DNA from: Dugong dugon
Taxonomy: Eukaryota; Chordata; Mammalia; Sirenia; Dugongidae
Assembly (NCBI GenBank): GCA_030035585.1
Contig: CM057473.1
Coordinates: 12,574,501 to 12,638,500, forward strand
Reading direction: 5' to 3'
Length of the DNA stretch: 64,000 nucleotides
Below are positions 1 to 10,915 of this stretch, in pieces. Both the position numbers and the translations under genes were made by a program. The stretch's first letter is position 1, and each line of letters starts with the position of its first letter. A model generated the notes under the pieces. That model was not told the origin of the DNA. It saw nothing but the letters and a program-made list of their open reading frames with translations, and made no database searches.

Positions 1-735
1 CAGGCAAAAGGAGGGGGAGGCGGCAGAAAAAGGTCCGCTAGGTGCCAGCAAACGGCTCCCAGAAAGCCCCCAGCCCGGGCGCGCGGAACCCAAGCACCGG
101 CACCGCCCCGCCCAGGGACCCCGGCCACGGAAAGCAGAGGGGTGAACGAACAAAGGCCCCGGGATCCCACCCACGCGGGAGCCCAGACCCAGAAACAGCC
201 ACACGCCCGCACGCAGCTCCACAGCCCCGCAGGAGAGAGCAGAGACAGCACCCGGACCCAGGCACCCAGGCAAAAGGAGGGGGAGGCGGCAGAAAAAGGT
301 CCGCTAGGTGCCAGCAAACGGCTCCCAGAAAGCCCCCAGCCCGGGCGCGCGGAACCCAAGCACCGGCGCCCCCCCGCCCAGGGACCCCGGCCACGGAAAG
401 CAGAGGGGCGAACGAACAAAGGCCCCGGGATCCCACCCACGCGGGAGCCCAGACCCAGAAACAGCCACACGCCCGCACGCAGCCCTACAGCCCTGCAGGA
501 GAGAGCAGAGACGGCACTAGGAACCAGGCACCCAGGCAAAAGGAGGGGGAGGCGGCAGAAAAAGGTTCGCTAGGTGCCAGCAAACGGCTCCCAGAAAGCC
601 GCCAGCCCAGGCGCGCGGAATCCAAGCACCAGCACCCCCCAGCCCAGAGACCCTGGCCACGGAAAGCAGGGGATCCCCAGCTGAGGCGGAGAGGGGTGGG
701 TGGTGGGAGAGCGCGCACCACAGTTTACCGGTCGT
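1..735 (-). repeat. 266-bp tandem units inside the L1 5' UTR
   Basis: The phrase 'caggcaaaaggagggggagg' recurs at 1, 267 and 533, giving an exact 266-bp period for two full units plus about 200 bases of a third. The two full units differ at only a few visible positions, for example the cytosine-rich run near 120/370 and the stretch near 210/480. The array sits downstream of the first ~300 bases of the element (in L1 orientation) and is cut by the window edge, so the true unit number is unknown. The older L1 at 57.3 kb appears to have a single equivalent unit. Confidence 0.93.
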
Positions 736-1040
736 TCTGTCTCCGACCAGATGCTCTGCAAGGCTGCTCTCCCGTTTGCTGGTCTCCGATAGGAATCCAA
801 GATGGTGGATCCGCGCTGCGTTAGCTGGTAAGGAATCTCTGCCTGAGTCTCTCCTCGCTCTCCGTTCTCTTTTAGTATTCTCACTCCGTTTGGTGTTTGG
901 CTGAGTTCTTTATCTCTTCATTTGGTGTTCTAGGGTTTCAGGATTGTTGATTCTCTGTTAGGCTTAGTTTTTCGGATCTTTGCTGTGGAGGGACGGCGTG
1001 GTGTTTCTGCCTAGAGCGCCATCTTGCCCCTCTCTCCTAA
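1..1040 (-). mobile_element. L1 LINE, 5' end and 5' UTR (young copy, runs off left edge)
   Basis: Read on the minus strand, the element begins at about 1040 with 'ggagagaggggcaagatggc', a typical L1 start, and continues through a 5' UTR toward ORF1, which lies outside the window. The first 300 bases match, nearly base for base, the start of the plus-strand L1 at 57264 (same order of landmarks: the box near 'ctctaggcag', then 'gatccgaaaaactaagcc', then 'gagataaagaactcagcc'). That shared start fixes both the family and the 5' boundary. The copy is GC-rich and still rich in CpG, which suggests recent insertion because methylated CpGs decay quickly. Internal promoter activity is known for L1 5' UTRs but is not shown here. 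The target duplication cannot be checked because the 3' end is missing. Confidence 0.9.
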
Positions 1041-2105
1041 ATGTCTTTTATAGAAATAAAACTAGCAGCCTTTCTGTTGCTAGAAATGTTAACCATATTT
1101 TTGTATGTAATTAATGTTACCTCTGCAGTTCACTATAGATAACACCCTCAGCTGGGCCTATCGGAAATATTCTTTGCTGCTCTATTTTGTTGAGAATTAT
1201 CTGGCTTCTGTTTTGATTCACAGGTTTTCCTTGTTAAGATTACATGCTTCTTCGATATGTTTCTACGCTTTGATAAATATATGTATGGATAAACTACTTT
1301 AACCAGAAGAATTTACAACTTTTGGGAAAACTAAATCTTTTAGGATAGATTTTTGTATGAATATTTTAAATTTATCTCAGCTCAATCACAGGTGAGGATA
1401 ACCAAAAAGATGAAGATCTTTTGCACATTTCAGCTTTTTGCATATGTTTGAAAAAAATACCTAATATACATTGCATGTGTATTATGTGCTACATGTGCAT
1501 GTAAATGAAATATGTACTATTATACTCACCCCAGTTCCTGAAAAGCTCATGGGAATGGTATAACCCACTTTTCTTAATATATAAGTAGAAATAGGTTTTG
1601 GCAGTTACAGAGATACAGTTGTGCAGGAATTGAAATAAAATGTCAGAATACTGGCCTTGCTCTCCCTCTCACTGTCAATCTGTAGCTAACTGAGTCACTG
1701 CTGATGCCTGGCTCTGCAGTAAACCACATTCTAAAGAGGAGAAAAGACTTCGTTACAAGAGAAAATAATTTTTCCTGCGCTAAAGCATATTCATGGCATT
1801 GCCATGTAGAAACAAATGTAAACATTTGTTATGCAACTATTTCTCTCAATGATTGTATATTGTCTCTTTTTGTACAAAGCTAAGATTATTCTTTATTTAA
1901 TAGACATTTGCACATCAAACTTGAATGTATTTCTTAAAAGACAGCTACTTCTTTGTGTTAAGAGGTTGGACAAACATAGCAAAATACTCTAGAACTGGTA
2001 TGTTGACAGTTAGATTCTGAAATTTTCCCATAGAAAATCTGAAAATAAATATAATACTACATCTGTTGCTCCATTAAGGACACATGCCCCTTACACAAAT
2101 ACATG
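1041..2105. other. Anonymous AT-rich sequence
   Basis: I recognise no repeat family, exon or RNA gene here. Open frames are no longer than 62 codons and lack any familiar motif. It starts directly at the 5' end of the L1 and ends at an AfroSINE. Confidence 0.5.
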
Positions 2106-2270
2106 TATAAACCAAACCAAACCTTTGCCATCAAGTCGATCCCGACTCACTGTGACCCTATAGGACAGAGTAGAACTGCCCCATGAGGTTTCCAAGGAGC
2201 ACCTGGTGGAATCGAACTGCCAACCTTTGATAAGCAGCTGTAACTTTTAACCACTACACCACCAAGTTTT
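2106..2270 (-). mobile_element. AfroSINE
   Basis: The inverted SINE reads from its A-rich tail (near 2110) through 'tgaccctataggacagagta' to the inverted tRNA-derived head near 2265, so it is close to full length. The B-box region is recognisable but has drifted. The distal end abuts a TA microsatellite. Confidence 0.9.
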
Positions 2271-2289
2271 ATATATATATATATATATA
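2271..2289. repeat. (TA)n microsatellite
   Basis: About nine and a half TA units directly follow the head of the AfroSINE. Confidence 0.9.
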
Positions 2290-2772
2290 ATTTCATGAAA
2301 TAGAAAATATAAGAAAATAACATACAAGCATGGCTTATGTAGTTATAAAAGAGGCATGCAGTATTTTTGAGTTTTCAAACAGAAGATCTTAAATAGCTAT
2401 TTTTCCACCAAAGATCAGTGTATTAGTTGACAACTTTGGAGGCTGAATTCAAATCCAGGTCTTTCTTATGACAAAACTCTTGCTATTTTTACTACACGAT
2501 GTTGCATGTAGAGTTACACTTGCTTGTGTTACTTCCCTACCTTCATTCTTTCAGTTTTGAAACAGGACTCAAGAAGAATCACCCTGGGACAAAGTCAGTG
2601 AAAGTTTCTAGTTATATAGAAGTGAGATTTCTTTAGCTCAATGCGCTGGACATTTGGAGTGTTGCCTTATTGTAACTGGCATTTTCTCCATTTGAAAGAT
2701 TCCTAATTGAGGACTGATGACTTTTTGTACAAACTTCAGCAAGAACTCTCCACAGCGCTCTGAGCGTGTATA
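2290..2772. other. Anonymous sequence
   Basis: No repeat family or coding signal recognised between a microsatellite and an RTE tail. Confidence 0.5.
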
Positions 2773-3368
2773 TTGTTGTTGTTAGGTGCCAATGAGTCAG
2801 TTCAGACTCAGAGCGACACCCTGTGTAACAGAAGGAAACGCTGCCCGGTCCTGTGCCATTCTCACAATAGTAGATATGTTTAAGCCCATTATTGCAGCCG
2901 CTGTATCAATCCGTCTCTTTGATGGACTTCCTCTTTTTCACTCAGACTCTCCTTTACCAGGCATGATGTCCTACTCCTGGGACTAGTCCCTCCTGACAAC
3001 ATATCCAAAGTAAGCAAGACAAAGTCTCGCCATCCTTGCTTCTAAGGGGCATTCTGGCTGTACTTCTTCTAAGACAGATTTATGCATTCTTCTGACAGTC
3101 CATGGTACACTCAATATTCTTCATCAATACCATAATCCAAATGCATCAATTCTTTGATTTTCCTTATTTATTGTCCAGCTTTCACATGTGTACGAGGCTA
3201 TTGAAAATACCATGCTTGGGTCGGGTACACTTATTAAATCCTCAAAGTGACGTCTTTCCTTTTTAACACTTTAAAGAGGTCTTTTGCAGCAGATTTGTCC
3301 AATGCAATATACATCATTTGATTTCTTGACTACAGTTTCATGAACATTGATTGTTGATTCAAGCAAAC
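2773..3368 (-). mobile_element. RTE (BovB-like) LINE, 3' fragment
   Basis: On the minus strand this ends in the (GTT)n-type tail seen as 'ttgttgttgttaggtgcca'. It corresponds base by base to the C-terminal reverse-transcriptase region and 3' tail of the plus-strand copies at 22.3 and 28.9 kb; shared landmarks include the stretch around 3015-3050 ('ccatccttgcttctaagg') and the one around 3275-3300. It is 5'-truncated, as usual for LINEs, and has no intact reading frame. Divergence from the other copies is substantial, so it is old. Confidence 0.88.
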
Positions 3369-3754
3369 TAATCATGTATATTACCTTGTTTTATTTGAAC
3401 TCAGGCATTTTATTCTACACTATTTATCTGTATACTAAAACTTTAATAACATTTATGAAATTATTTCACTATCTTCTTACTGCTTTTCCCTCTAATTCAA
3501 TGAGCAAACTCATCTTATCTTAGAGCTTCTATTATTATTTTGAGCCCTAGGATGCAGACCACCTGATGCAGTAATAGCATGATTTTGATGAGCTATCCGT
3601 CTGGGGTGATGTGCTTATGAAGTTGTCTAGAGCATCAGTGTTATCGGGACAGATTGGAGCATTGAATAGATGGATTAAGGAATATAACTATGTATCTATA
3701 TATTTTAATTTATTTTTACCCTGATCATTTTTTTTTTCTCCTACTTCTAAGGTA
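3369..3754. other. Anonymous AT-rich sequence
   Basis: No recognised element or gene. Confidence 0.45.
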
Positions 3755-3826
3755 ATCCTAAAAACCAAACCAATTTGCCATCAAGTCAATTCTGATTCCT
3801 GGCAACTCCATGTGTATGGCAAAATT
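3755..3826 (-). mobile_element. AfroSINE, 3' end fragment
   Basis: About 70 bases match the inverted AfroSINE tail ('aaaaaccaaaccaatttgcc' and following), then the match stops. The tRNA-derived head is absent. Confidence 0.65.
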
Positions 3827-4740
3827 ATCTGTATTATATTTTGGAATCATGTAGGTTATAAGAAATTTTGCTGTGGTAAAACCAACCAAAAAGTCTCCCT
3901 TGCTTAGAAAACAAAGTTTATTCTTTTCCTACACACATGTTTATCTAGGGTCAGCAAGAGGACTCAGCTCATTTTCGTTACTCAAAGGCCTTTGCTGATA
4001 GAAGTTTACTCTTGATCGATGCTTCTATGTCCTATAGCCAGTGAAAGAAAGGCATGGCAAGTTACACATTGGCTATTCAACTTCTGAATAAAGATGCTAC
4101 ACATCATTTTTGTTCGTAATTCACCAGCCAAAACAAATAATATCACTAACCCTGAGGCCAGCAAGAGGGGAAATACAATAATTCCCAAGGATGGGAAGTA
4201 AGTGTTTAAAAACTAAAATGCCACCCATACAGGCTAACACAGTCCACCTTTGTAGTCTCAAATGTTCTATTTAATCTCTTTCATATATGAAAAATACACT
4301 AATCTCCCCTCCCTGCACCCCCCTCCTCCCCACTCCCGCCAAAAGCCATGTCATCCAGTCCATCCAGTCACAACATTAAGCTCAAACTCCTGGATCTTGT
4401 AACAGTCTCCAAAGTAGGTCAGATATGACTCCCTATGTTCCACAGAACTCACAAATTAAATTACCAAATTATCAGCTTCCTAGACATATCCATCTTCCCT
4501 TCCCACCCCAGGGGCCCTCGTATACCCAGTATACACTGGTGTAAGAAGGACAATATAATCATCATAAACATTCCCATGAAACACAAGGAAATATGGAATA
4601 TACACAGCACTCACTGGCCTATGACACTTCTGAATCCTGCTAGGCAGATAGAGGCTGTATTCTTCAACTCATCACTAGATGTATTAATAGTGCCAAGCTG
4701 ACATTACAACATAAGTCATTTTAAATAGTACGAAGATTAA
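3827..4740. other. Anonymous sequence, perhaps a degenerate repeat
   Basis: No gene recognised. A short segment near 4437-4460 resembles part of the LTR-like repeat at 54.24 kb ('cacagaactcacaaa' in both), but the match is too short to assign a family. A cytosine-rich run sits at about 4306-4340. Confidence 0.35.
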
Positions 4741-4832
4741 TATTGTTGTTAGTTGCCACTGAGTCAGCTCTGACTCATTGAGACCTTATGTATAATAGAA
4801 AGAAATATTGCCAGTCTTGTGCCATTTTCTAG
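4741..4832 (-). mobile_element. RTE LINE, extreme 3' end fragment
   Basis: Begins 'ttgttgttagttgccactga' and follows the RTE 3' tail for about 90 bases, as at 2773 and 51.87 kb, then stops. Only the 3' terminus was inserted or retained. Confidence 0.75.
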
Positions 4833-4911
4833 TGCAAAGTAAATATTAGAAAATAAGAAACATATTTTTCCTGAACTTGTATCTAAGTTAACTGATGCAA
4901 GTAAACTGATC

Positions 4912-5116
4912 TAAAACAAAACTAAACCCATTGCCATCGAGTTGATTCCAACTAGTAGTGATCCTATAGGACAGAATAGAACTGTCCGATAGGGTTTCCG
5001 AGACTGAATCTTTACAGAAGCAGACTGCCACATCTTTCTCTTACAGAGCAGCTGGTGGGTTTGAACTGCTGACCTTTAGGTTAGCAGCCCAGTGCTTTAA
5101 CCACTATGCCACCAAA
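4912..5116 (-). mobile_element. AfroSINE, long variant
   Basis: An inverted, near full-length AfroSINE with an extra middle block near 5010-5050 ('ctttacagaagcagactgcc'). The same block occurs in the copies at 11.5 and 39.5 kb, so it marks a subfamily. It ends at the inverted head near 5113 and is directly followed by the tail of a second SINE. Confidence 0.9.
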
Positions 5117-5276
5117 AAAACAAAAACAAACCCGTTGCAGTGGAGTCAATTCTGACTCATAGTGACCCTATAGGACAGAGTACAACTGCCCCGTAGTGGT
5201 TCCAAGTAGTGGCTGGTGGAATCGAACTGCTGACATTTTGGTTAGCAGCAGAGCTCTTAACCACTGCACCACCAGA
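5117..5276 (-). mobile_element. AfroSINE, short variant, head-to-tail with the previous copy
   Basis: An inverted, near full-length AfroSINE lacking the extra middle block. Its A-rich tail starts within a few bases of the head of the 4912-5116 copy, and both have the same orientation. Because they belong to different length variants, two insertions are more likely than local duplication. Confidence 0.9.
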
Positions 5277-7302
5277 GATGTTAAGTCTTCTAGTCCTTTC
5301 AATACCCTTGTTTTCAGAGACACTGCTTACAAAATGTATTAAAAGCAAGCAAATGAACAGAAAGAATCCTTGCAACTTGTTTCTTCAGTTTCATCCCTAG
5401 CTCCTGCTACTCTGCCTAAATGATGGATTTACTCTCCTCACTCCTCTGTGGGATCTCCAGACCCTGCCTTTCTTCTGTCAGGGAGCTCTCCCCTCAGTGG
5501 GAGCTTGGAACAGTGTTAGCCTTTGCTCTTCTGTAGCGAATCCACGGATGCATATAGTCGCCTCACATTCTTGCTTAACTTGAAGACTTTTATCATTTTC
5601 CTCACACACACTGATCATTTCAGTGTTCATCTCCGCTGACCTTCTCTTTTGCATATAAGAGCATTCTTTTATTGTCCTGGTGCTATTTTTGATGTTTTTC
5701 CCTTCCAAGTTTTGTTATCTGACCCCCCTCTCACACACATACTTTATGTTTCTGTTCTGTTTTACTGACAGATACTTCTGACTGATTTGCTGGAGATAGC
5801 GTTCTGTGGATGGGAAGACATGTAGCTAGAAGGATTTGTGTCTGTTTTCATTAGGCATCTTTGTATTGGAAACACCAGCCTTAATCTCACAGGAAGTGTG
5901 AGGTGCTGGCTGTTTAACGCACAGCCCAGGGAAAATATGAAAGAAGTACCTTTGCAGCATGCATACCCTTGACGTACACAGAGGTCTGAGTAGCCGTTTG
6001 TGGGGTTCTGCTTTCTCTCCCCACCCTCCCTACACACACTGACACACCTTGGTTTTCATCTGAGGTAATCTGGAACTATTCAAAATACAAACACCTCTCC
6101 CACTAGATGGGACTCTGGTAGGCAGGAGAGTCACTCGTATTTCTTGAAATTTTTTTTTTGGCTGTATTACGGAAAATCTTTAAAAGACTAGTCATGTATA
6201 AGGTCTCTGCCATCTGCCTTCCCAGTCACATGTTGGCCTGCTCAGAACATGTGAATCACTAGTGGCCCAATTCCTTCAGCACAATAGCTTTTGGAAATAG
6301 GTGCCAGGAGAAACTTAAATAGAGAGAGAGAGAAAAGCAAGGCACCAGAAATCACTCATTGTGTTTCTTTTAATGGTTCATTTAGGCACATGGATCTGTA
6401 ACAGTTCGTCTAGATTGCCCATTATTTTCAGATTTTGGCTAAAGACTTTCCCAAAAGTAGCAGCCACTATCTGTGTTAGCCTCTTATTTACTTACTCCTC
6501 TCTCTCCACTTTTCTGTCTTCTCTTTCTAGCTCATTCTTTTTAGCAGTAAGAAGACTTCAACAGCATCAAAGGCCGTTTCTCCTTAAGGAAATGTTAAAG
6601 GCACATGTCCCAGTTGAGCCAATGGTTGTGGGTTATTTTCTAGGACTAAGTAACATGGTGGGGACCAATACTTTTGGAGAAGTCTCTCGTTCATTCTGCC
6701 TACATCAGTGATTCCTCTGAGACTTGACCATATTGTGTATATGAATATTCTCCCTTTATCTTCTGAAAGGTACTTTTAAAAGCTCATATTGCATGAAAAT
6801 TAAGAGTTATGAAGCTATGTCTATTGATAAGTGTGAAAGTTTTTTTTTTTAATTGCTCTTTGGGCACAGATTATTAATGCTGTAATGACACTAAAGAGCA
6901 TTCAATGCAAATTTGTAAAGCTCTAAAGAACTTTATTAAGATAAGCAACATTTTATTCAGTCAATTCAGTAGCTATTTTAATGAAAATCTGTCTAAATAA
7001 ATCTCAGTGGAAGCTACCACAGATGTTGTAGCATGCATTCTGGGAAATAAGCAACTAAATTTGTCAGTTTAATGAGAGACAGAAAGCTGTAAGAAGAAGG
7101 AAAAGGTTGAAGGAGGTGAACGTAGGTCTGTAACGTAGAAAGATTTCCATCTCACTAACTTTAGTTCCACTTGCTATACCAGTTCCCTCTCTTCTGATAC
7201 TAAATGAAATCTCCTTTCTTTCTAAGTAAATGGTTGACATTACTTATCTTTTGTAAGTGAAGGAATGTGTGTGTCTCTTCTGTGTGTGTGTGCATGCGTG
7301 CT
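5277..7302. other. Anonymous sequence, 2 kb
   Basis: I see no familiar repeat or exon. The 116-codon frame at 6361-6711 has no recognisable domain and reads as chance, with a serine/leucine-rich middle from a CT-rich tract. A short (AG)n tract lies near 6321-6334. Confidence 0.45.
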
Positions 7303-7366
7303 TCTACCCTATAGGGCCTCTATGAGTCAGAATTGACCAGATAGCAACAGGTTTATTTGTTTTCAA
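7303..7366 (+). mobile_element. AfroSINE, 3' fragment
   Basis: 'ccctatagggcctctatgag' through 'agcaacaggtttatttg' is the AfroSINE 3' end, head missing. It directly precedes a longer copy in the same orientation. Confidence 0.75.
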
Positions 7367-7373
7367 TCTTAGC

Positions 7374-7575
7374 AAGGAGTCCTGATAGCACAATGGTTGA
7401 GTGCTTTCCTGCTGACTGAAAGGTCAGGGGTTTGAATTCACCAGAGGCTCCATGGGAGAAATGACCTGGTGATCTGCTCCTATAAAGTTTTCAGCCTAGG
7501 AAACTCTGGGGCAGTTCTACTCTGCCATATTGTGTTGTTCTGAGTCAAATTGACTCCATGGCACATGGTAATCTC
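7374..7575 (+). mobile_element. AfroSINE, near full length
   Basis: Starts 'aggagtcctgatagcacaat' (tRNA-like head), passes a recognisable B-box region near 7425, and has a long middle block resembling the second AfroSINE type (assembled like the copy at 30.9 kb). It ends near 7572 after the shared 'gactcc...ggcac' tail and is quite diverged. Confidence 0.8.
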
Positions 7576-7739
7576 AGTATGATTGATTAATTCATGTTCC
7601 CTTTTTTGAGACCAGCTAATATATGTTGCTAGGTGGTCTCTGTGGCCTGTCCAGCCCCACATTCATTTGCACAAATCCTCAGGTATAGTCCAGAGTTTTC
7701 AAAATAATAAAGGCACTGAAACTACTCAGACAGTATACA

Positions 7740-7815
7740 ATTGAATTAGCACGTAACCTTGGAAAATCATTTAACATTTTTAGGTATCTTGTTTTCTTCA
7801 TCTCTCAGTGGAGAA
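7740..7815 (+). mobile_element. MIR fragment
   Basis: 'cacgtaaccttggaaaatca' and the following 50 bases follow the MIR core (accttgggcaagt...cctcatct pattern). Short and old. Confidence 0.5.
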
Positions 7816-7979
7816 TGTCAGTCTATAGATGTGCGTCAGCAGGTGTACTATCAGTATTTTAAATGGAACAAGTCTTCATTGTGTGATTTTGACCCCACCC
7901 ATTGTACAAAGATAATCTCCCTTGATGCCCGTCCACCATATGCCAGTAGTGCCCCGGGAACTATGATAATATAAACTCT

Positions 7980-8155
7980 CCTGTCTTGCTACTCAATGTG
8001 TGTCACTCAAACGTGGAAAGTCATCATCAGAGAGTTACTTAGAAATGCAAAATCTCAGGCTCCACTCAAAAACTTCTCAAACAGAATATTAATTTTAATA
8101 AATACCCTGGATGTTTCACATGTAGAGTTTAAGAAGCATTGTTCTAGATGCACCT
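7980..8155 (+). mobile_element. MER5A-like hAT (Charlie) non-autonomous DNA element
   Basis: The segment contains 'ttagaaatgcaaaatctcag' and ends in 'gtttaagaagcattgttcta', both diagnostic of MER5A. Length (about 175 bases) and landmark order fit the family. Old, without coding capacity. Confidence 0.75.
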
Positions 8156-8269
8156 TCAAAAAATATCAGTTCATATGCATATGTCTATGTCTCTAGAGGG
8201 TGGAGGATAGTACTCGTGCTAATTTCCACACTCTGTTGAGAATCATTAGATCCTAGACGACTTATAAGG
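8156..8269. other. Short anonymous spacer
   Basis: Nothing recognised. It ends at a T-run that is the inverted poly(A) tail of the next L1 copy. Confidence 0.4.
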
Positions 8270-9310
8270 CTTTTTTTTTTTTTAATTTCTTTTTTTAATT
8301 GTTGTGCTTTAAGTGAAAATTTACAATTCAAGTTAGTCTCTCATACAAAAATTTATACATACATTGTTTTGTGAGCCTAGTTTCTCTCCTTGTCCTATGA
8401 CAGCCCACTCTTCCTTTCCACCTCAGATTTCCCATGTCCATTCAACCAGCTTCTGACCCTCTCTGCCTTCTCATCTCACCTCTGGACAGGAACTGCCCAT
8501 TTAGTCTCATGTATCTACTTGAGCTATGAAGCACACTTCTTGACAAGTATAATTGTATGTCCCACAGTCCAGTCTAATCCTTGTCTGAAGAGTTGGCCTC
8601 AGAAATGGTTTTAGTTTTAGGCTAACAGAGAGCCCTGGGGCCAAGTCTTCCAGGGTCCCTCCAGTCTCAGTCAAACCATTAAGTCTGGTCTTTTTACTAG
8701 AATTTGAGTTCTGCACCCCACTTTTCTCCTGCTCCATCAGGGAGTCTCTGTTTTGTTCCGTCAGGGCAGTCATTGTGGTAACCAGGCACCACCTAGTTCT
8801 TCTGGTCTCAAGCTGATGAAATCTCTGGCTTATGTGGCCCTTTCTGTCTCTTGGGCTAATACTTTCCTTGTGTCCATGGTATTCTTGATTCTCCTTTACT
8901 TCAGGTGGGTTGGGAAAATTGATGCATCTTAGATGGTCGCTTGCTAGCTTTTAAGACTCCAGATGCCACTCACCAAAGTGGAACGCAGAACATTTTCTTA
9001 AAAAATTTTGTTATGCCAATTGACCTAGATGTCCCTTGGAAGCATGCTCCCGAGACCCCTGCCCCTGCTACTCTGTCCCTCGAAGTGTTTGGTTGTAGTT
9101 AGGAAACTTCTTAGCTTTGGTTTAGTCTAGTTGTGCTGACCTCCCCTGTAGTGTGTGCTGTCCTTCCCGTCACCTAAGATAATTCTTGTCTACTTTCTGG
9201 TTAGTGAATACCCCTCTCACTTCCTCCCCACCCTCATAACCATCAAAAACTGTTGTCTTCTGTATTTAAACCTTTTCTTGAGTTCTGTAAGTCTTTTCTT
9301 TTAACTATAA
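8270..9310 (-). mobile_element. L1 LINE, 3' UTR only (5'-truncated)
   Basis: The T-run at 8271 is the inverted poly(A) tail. From there the sequence follows the ~1-kb 3' UTR I associate with elephant-lineage L1s, with landmarks 'accattaagtctggtctttt' near 8680 and 'ttatgccaattgacctagat' near 9010. No ORF2 sequence of the same age is attached, so the copy is truncated within the 3' UTR. The 88-codon minus-strand frame inside it is non-coding UTR. A second, more diverged version of this UTR lies at 34.2 kb. Confidence 0.8.
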
Positions 9311-10640
9311 AACACTAAATATGGCTAGATATATTTAATTAGTTATTCTTTAATATTTTTCAGTAATAATTTATAGCTTTCTGTTTAGTAATCTTCCATA
9401 GTAATGTTAGACTTATTCATATATTTCTGAACATATTGTAATATGTATTTTGTTTCAATTTTATTTCATAACCTTTTATGTTGATTCATACAAGTTCAAT
9501 TGAGCCTGCATATGGATCATTTTTCCAGCAAAATCATCATACTTACTTATTAAACTTATTAATTCTAATAATGTGCTCTAAATTATTTAAATGTTTTTTC
9601 TATATTTTCTAAGTATGATATTTTTATTACTTATTTTCAGTCCTATCTTTTTTTATTTTGAAATTATCATACAGGCATCTTTATTTCACTCTTGTTCTTA
9701 AAAGGAAAATTTCATTTTACCCTTAAGTAGGTTTCTTAAAATACCTTTTACTAAATCAAGGATGTTTCATTAAATTTATATTTTTCTGTTTATCATCATC
9801 ATGGATAGGTGTTCAATTTTATAATTTTTTTCTGCATCCATTAAGCTGAATATACAATTTTTCTTTAATTTATTTTAAACTGGTAAATTAATTTGATTAA
9901 TTCTCAAGTGTTAAATATTTCCCATATTAATAAAAAAAACAAATTTAGTTGTGATCTATTTGTTTTATACATATTGCTGAATTCAGTTTGTTAATATTTT
10001 TGGTAAAAGATTTTTAGTGAAATTGGTCTCTGATTTTTCTGTTTTGAAAAGTTGTCATTAGGTGTTAGTACCAAGAGGATGCTAGTATCATAAAACTAGT
10101 TATGAAGTATTCCTTTCTTTTTAATAGCCTACATACAAAATTTATAAGATTGAACTTATTTTTTTCCTTCTTAAGTATTCAGAAGAATTTGCCTATAACA
10201 TTAACTCTACCGATATTTTCTTGGTAGAGAGTTATTTCTTTAATATGTATTAAAATAATCACTTTTCAATCTGAAGTTATTTGGGTACAAAATTGAAATA
10301 CACTGTGAATATTTTCCAGATTATTTTTCCAATTTTTCTAACACCATTTAATGAATAAATTGTATTTTCCCCATCATTTTGAAATGGGTTGGTTACCATT
10401 GTTTTTAAGGACTGCCTCTCTTATAGTCCTCTGTGACTCCAACTTTTAAAGAACAAATGTCTTTCTATCTCTTCCTGCAACAATTGAAATTCATGTTCAA
10501 AAGGACCAAAACCTCCATTGTAACTTGGATTCAGTAATGTGACTTCCTTCTTCCCTGGAAATTTTGCCTTAGGAGCTATTTCTACTATTTTTATTTAATA
10601 CATTCTTAACTATTCAAATAAAGCAACTTCACACATTAAT
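9311..10640 (-). mobile_element. Old L1 (L1M type), degenerate ORF2 region
   Basis: AT-rich sequence following the antisense of an L1 ORF2 reverse-transcriptase region, for example 'gctgaattcagtttgttaat' near 9978 and the following text. Many substitutions and no open frame. Both boundaries are uncertain and part of the 5' half may be unrelated. Confidence 0.55.
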
Positions 10641-10699
10641 TACATGCCAGCCCAATGTTTGTGCAACTAGCTTGTTCGTGCAAATCAAAAGTATACTAT

Positions 10700-10915
10700 C
10701 TAATAATTCCAATAGCCTTCTTTGCAGAGATAGAAAAGCCAATCCTCAAATTTATATGGAAGGGCAAGGGACCCCAAATAGCTAAAGCAATCTTGAAGAC
10801 GAAGAATAAAGTAGGACCCACACTTCCTGATTTCAAAACATACTATAAAGCCATGTATTTAACACAACCTGATACTGGTATAATAAAAGACTTAAAGACC
10901 AATGGAGTAGAATAG
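10700..10915 (+). pseudogene. L1 ORF2p C-terminal remnant
   Basis: About 70 codons remain open and align with the L1 ORF2p segment after the reverse-transcriptase domain ('[20 protein letters not shown]', then '[12 protein letters not shown]'). The usual 'GGLTLPDF' is altered to 'VGPTLPDF'. The frame ends at an in-frame stop at 10915, long before the normal end of the protein. It cannot encode a working reverse transcriptase. Confidence 0.85.

Noticed and set aside
1-735. Regular repeats suggesting a CRISPR array or satellite
   Set aside because: The period is 266 bp with no spacer/repeat alternation, and the flanking sequence identifies an L1 5' UTR.
42-824. 260-codon proline/arginine-rich open frame on the plus strand, with other long frames nearby
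   Set aside because: It is the antisense of a GC-rich L1 5' UTR tandem repeat; the repeated units give repeated peptide blocks and no domain. GC-rich, stop-poor sequence explains its length.
6361-6711. 116-codon frame with serine/leucine-rich centre
   Set aside because: Composition follows a CT-rich tract; no motif, no splice or promoter context.
8507-8773. 88-codon minus-strand frame
   Set aside because: Lies within an L1 3' UTR, which is non-coding in the family.
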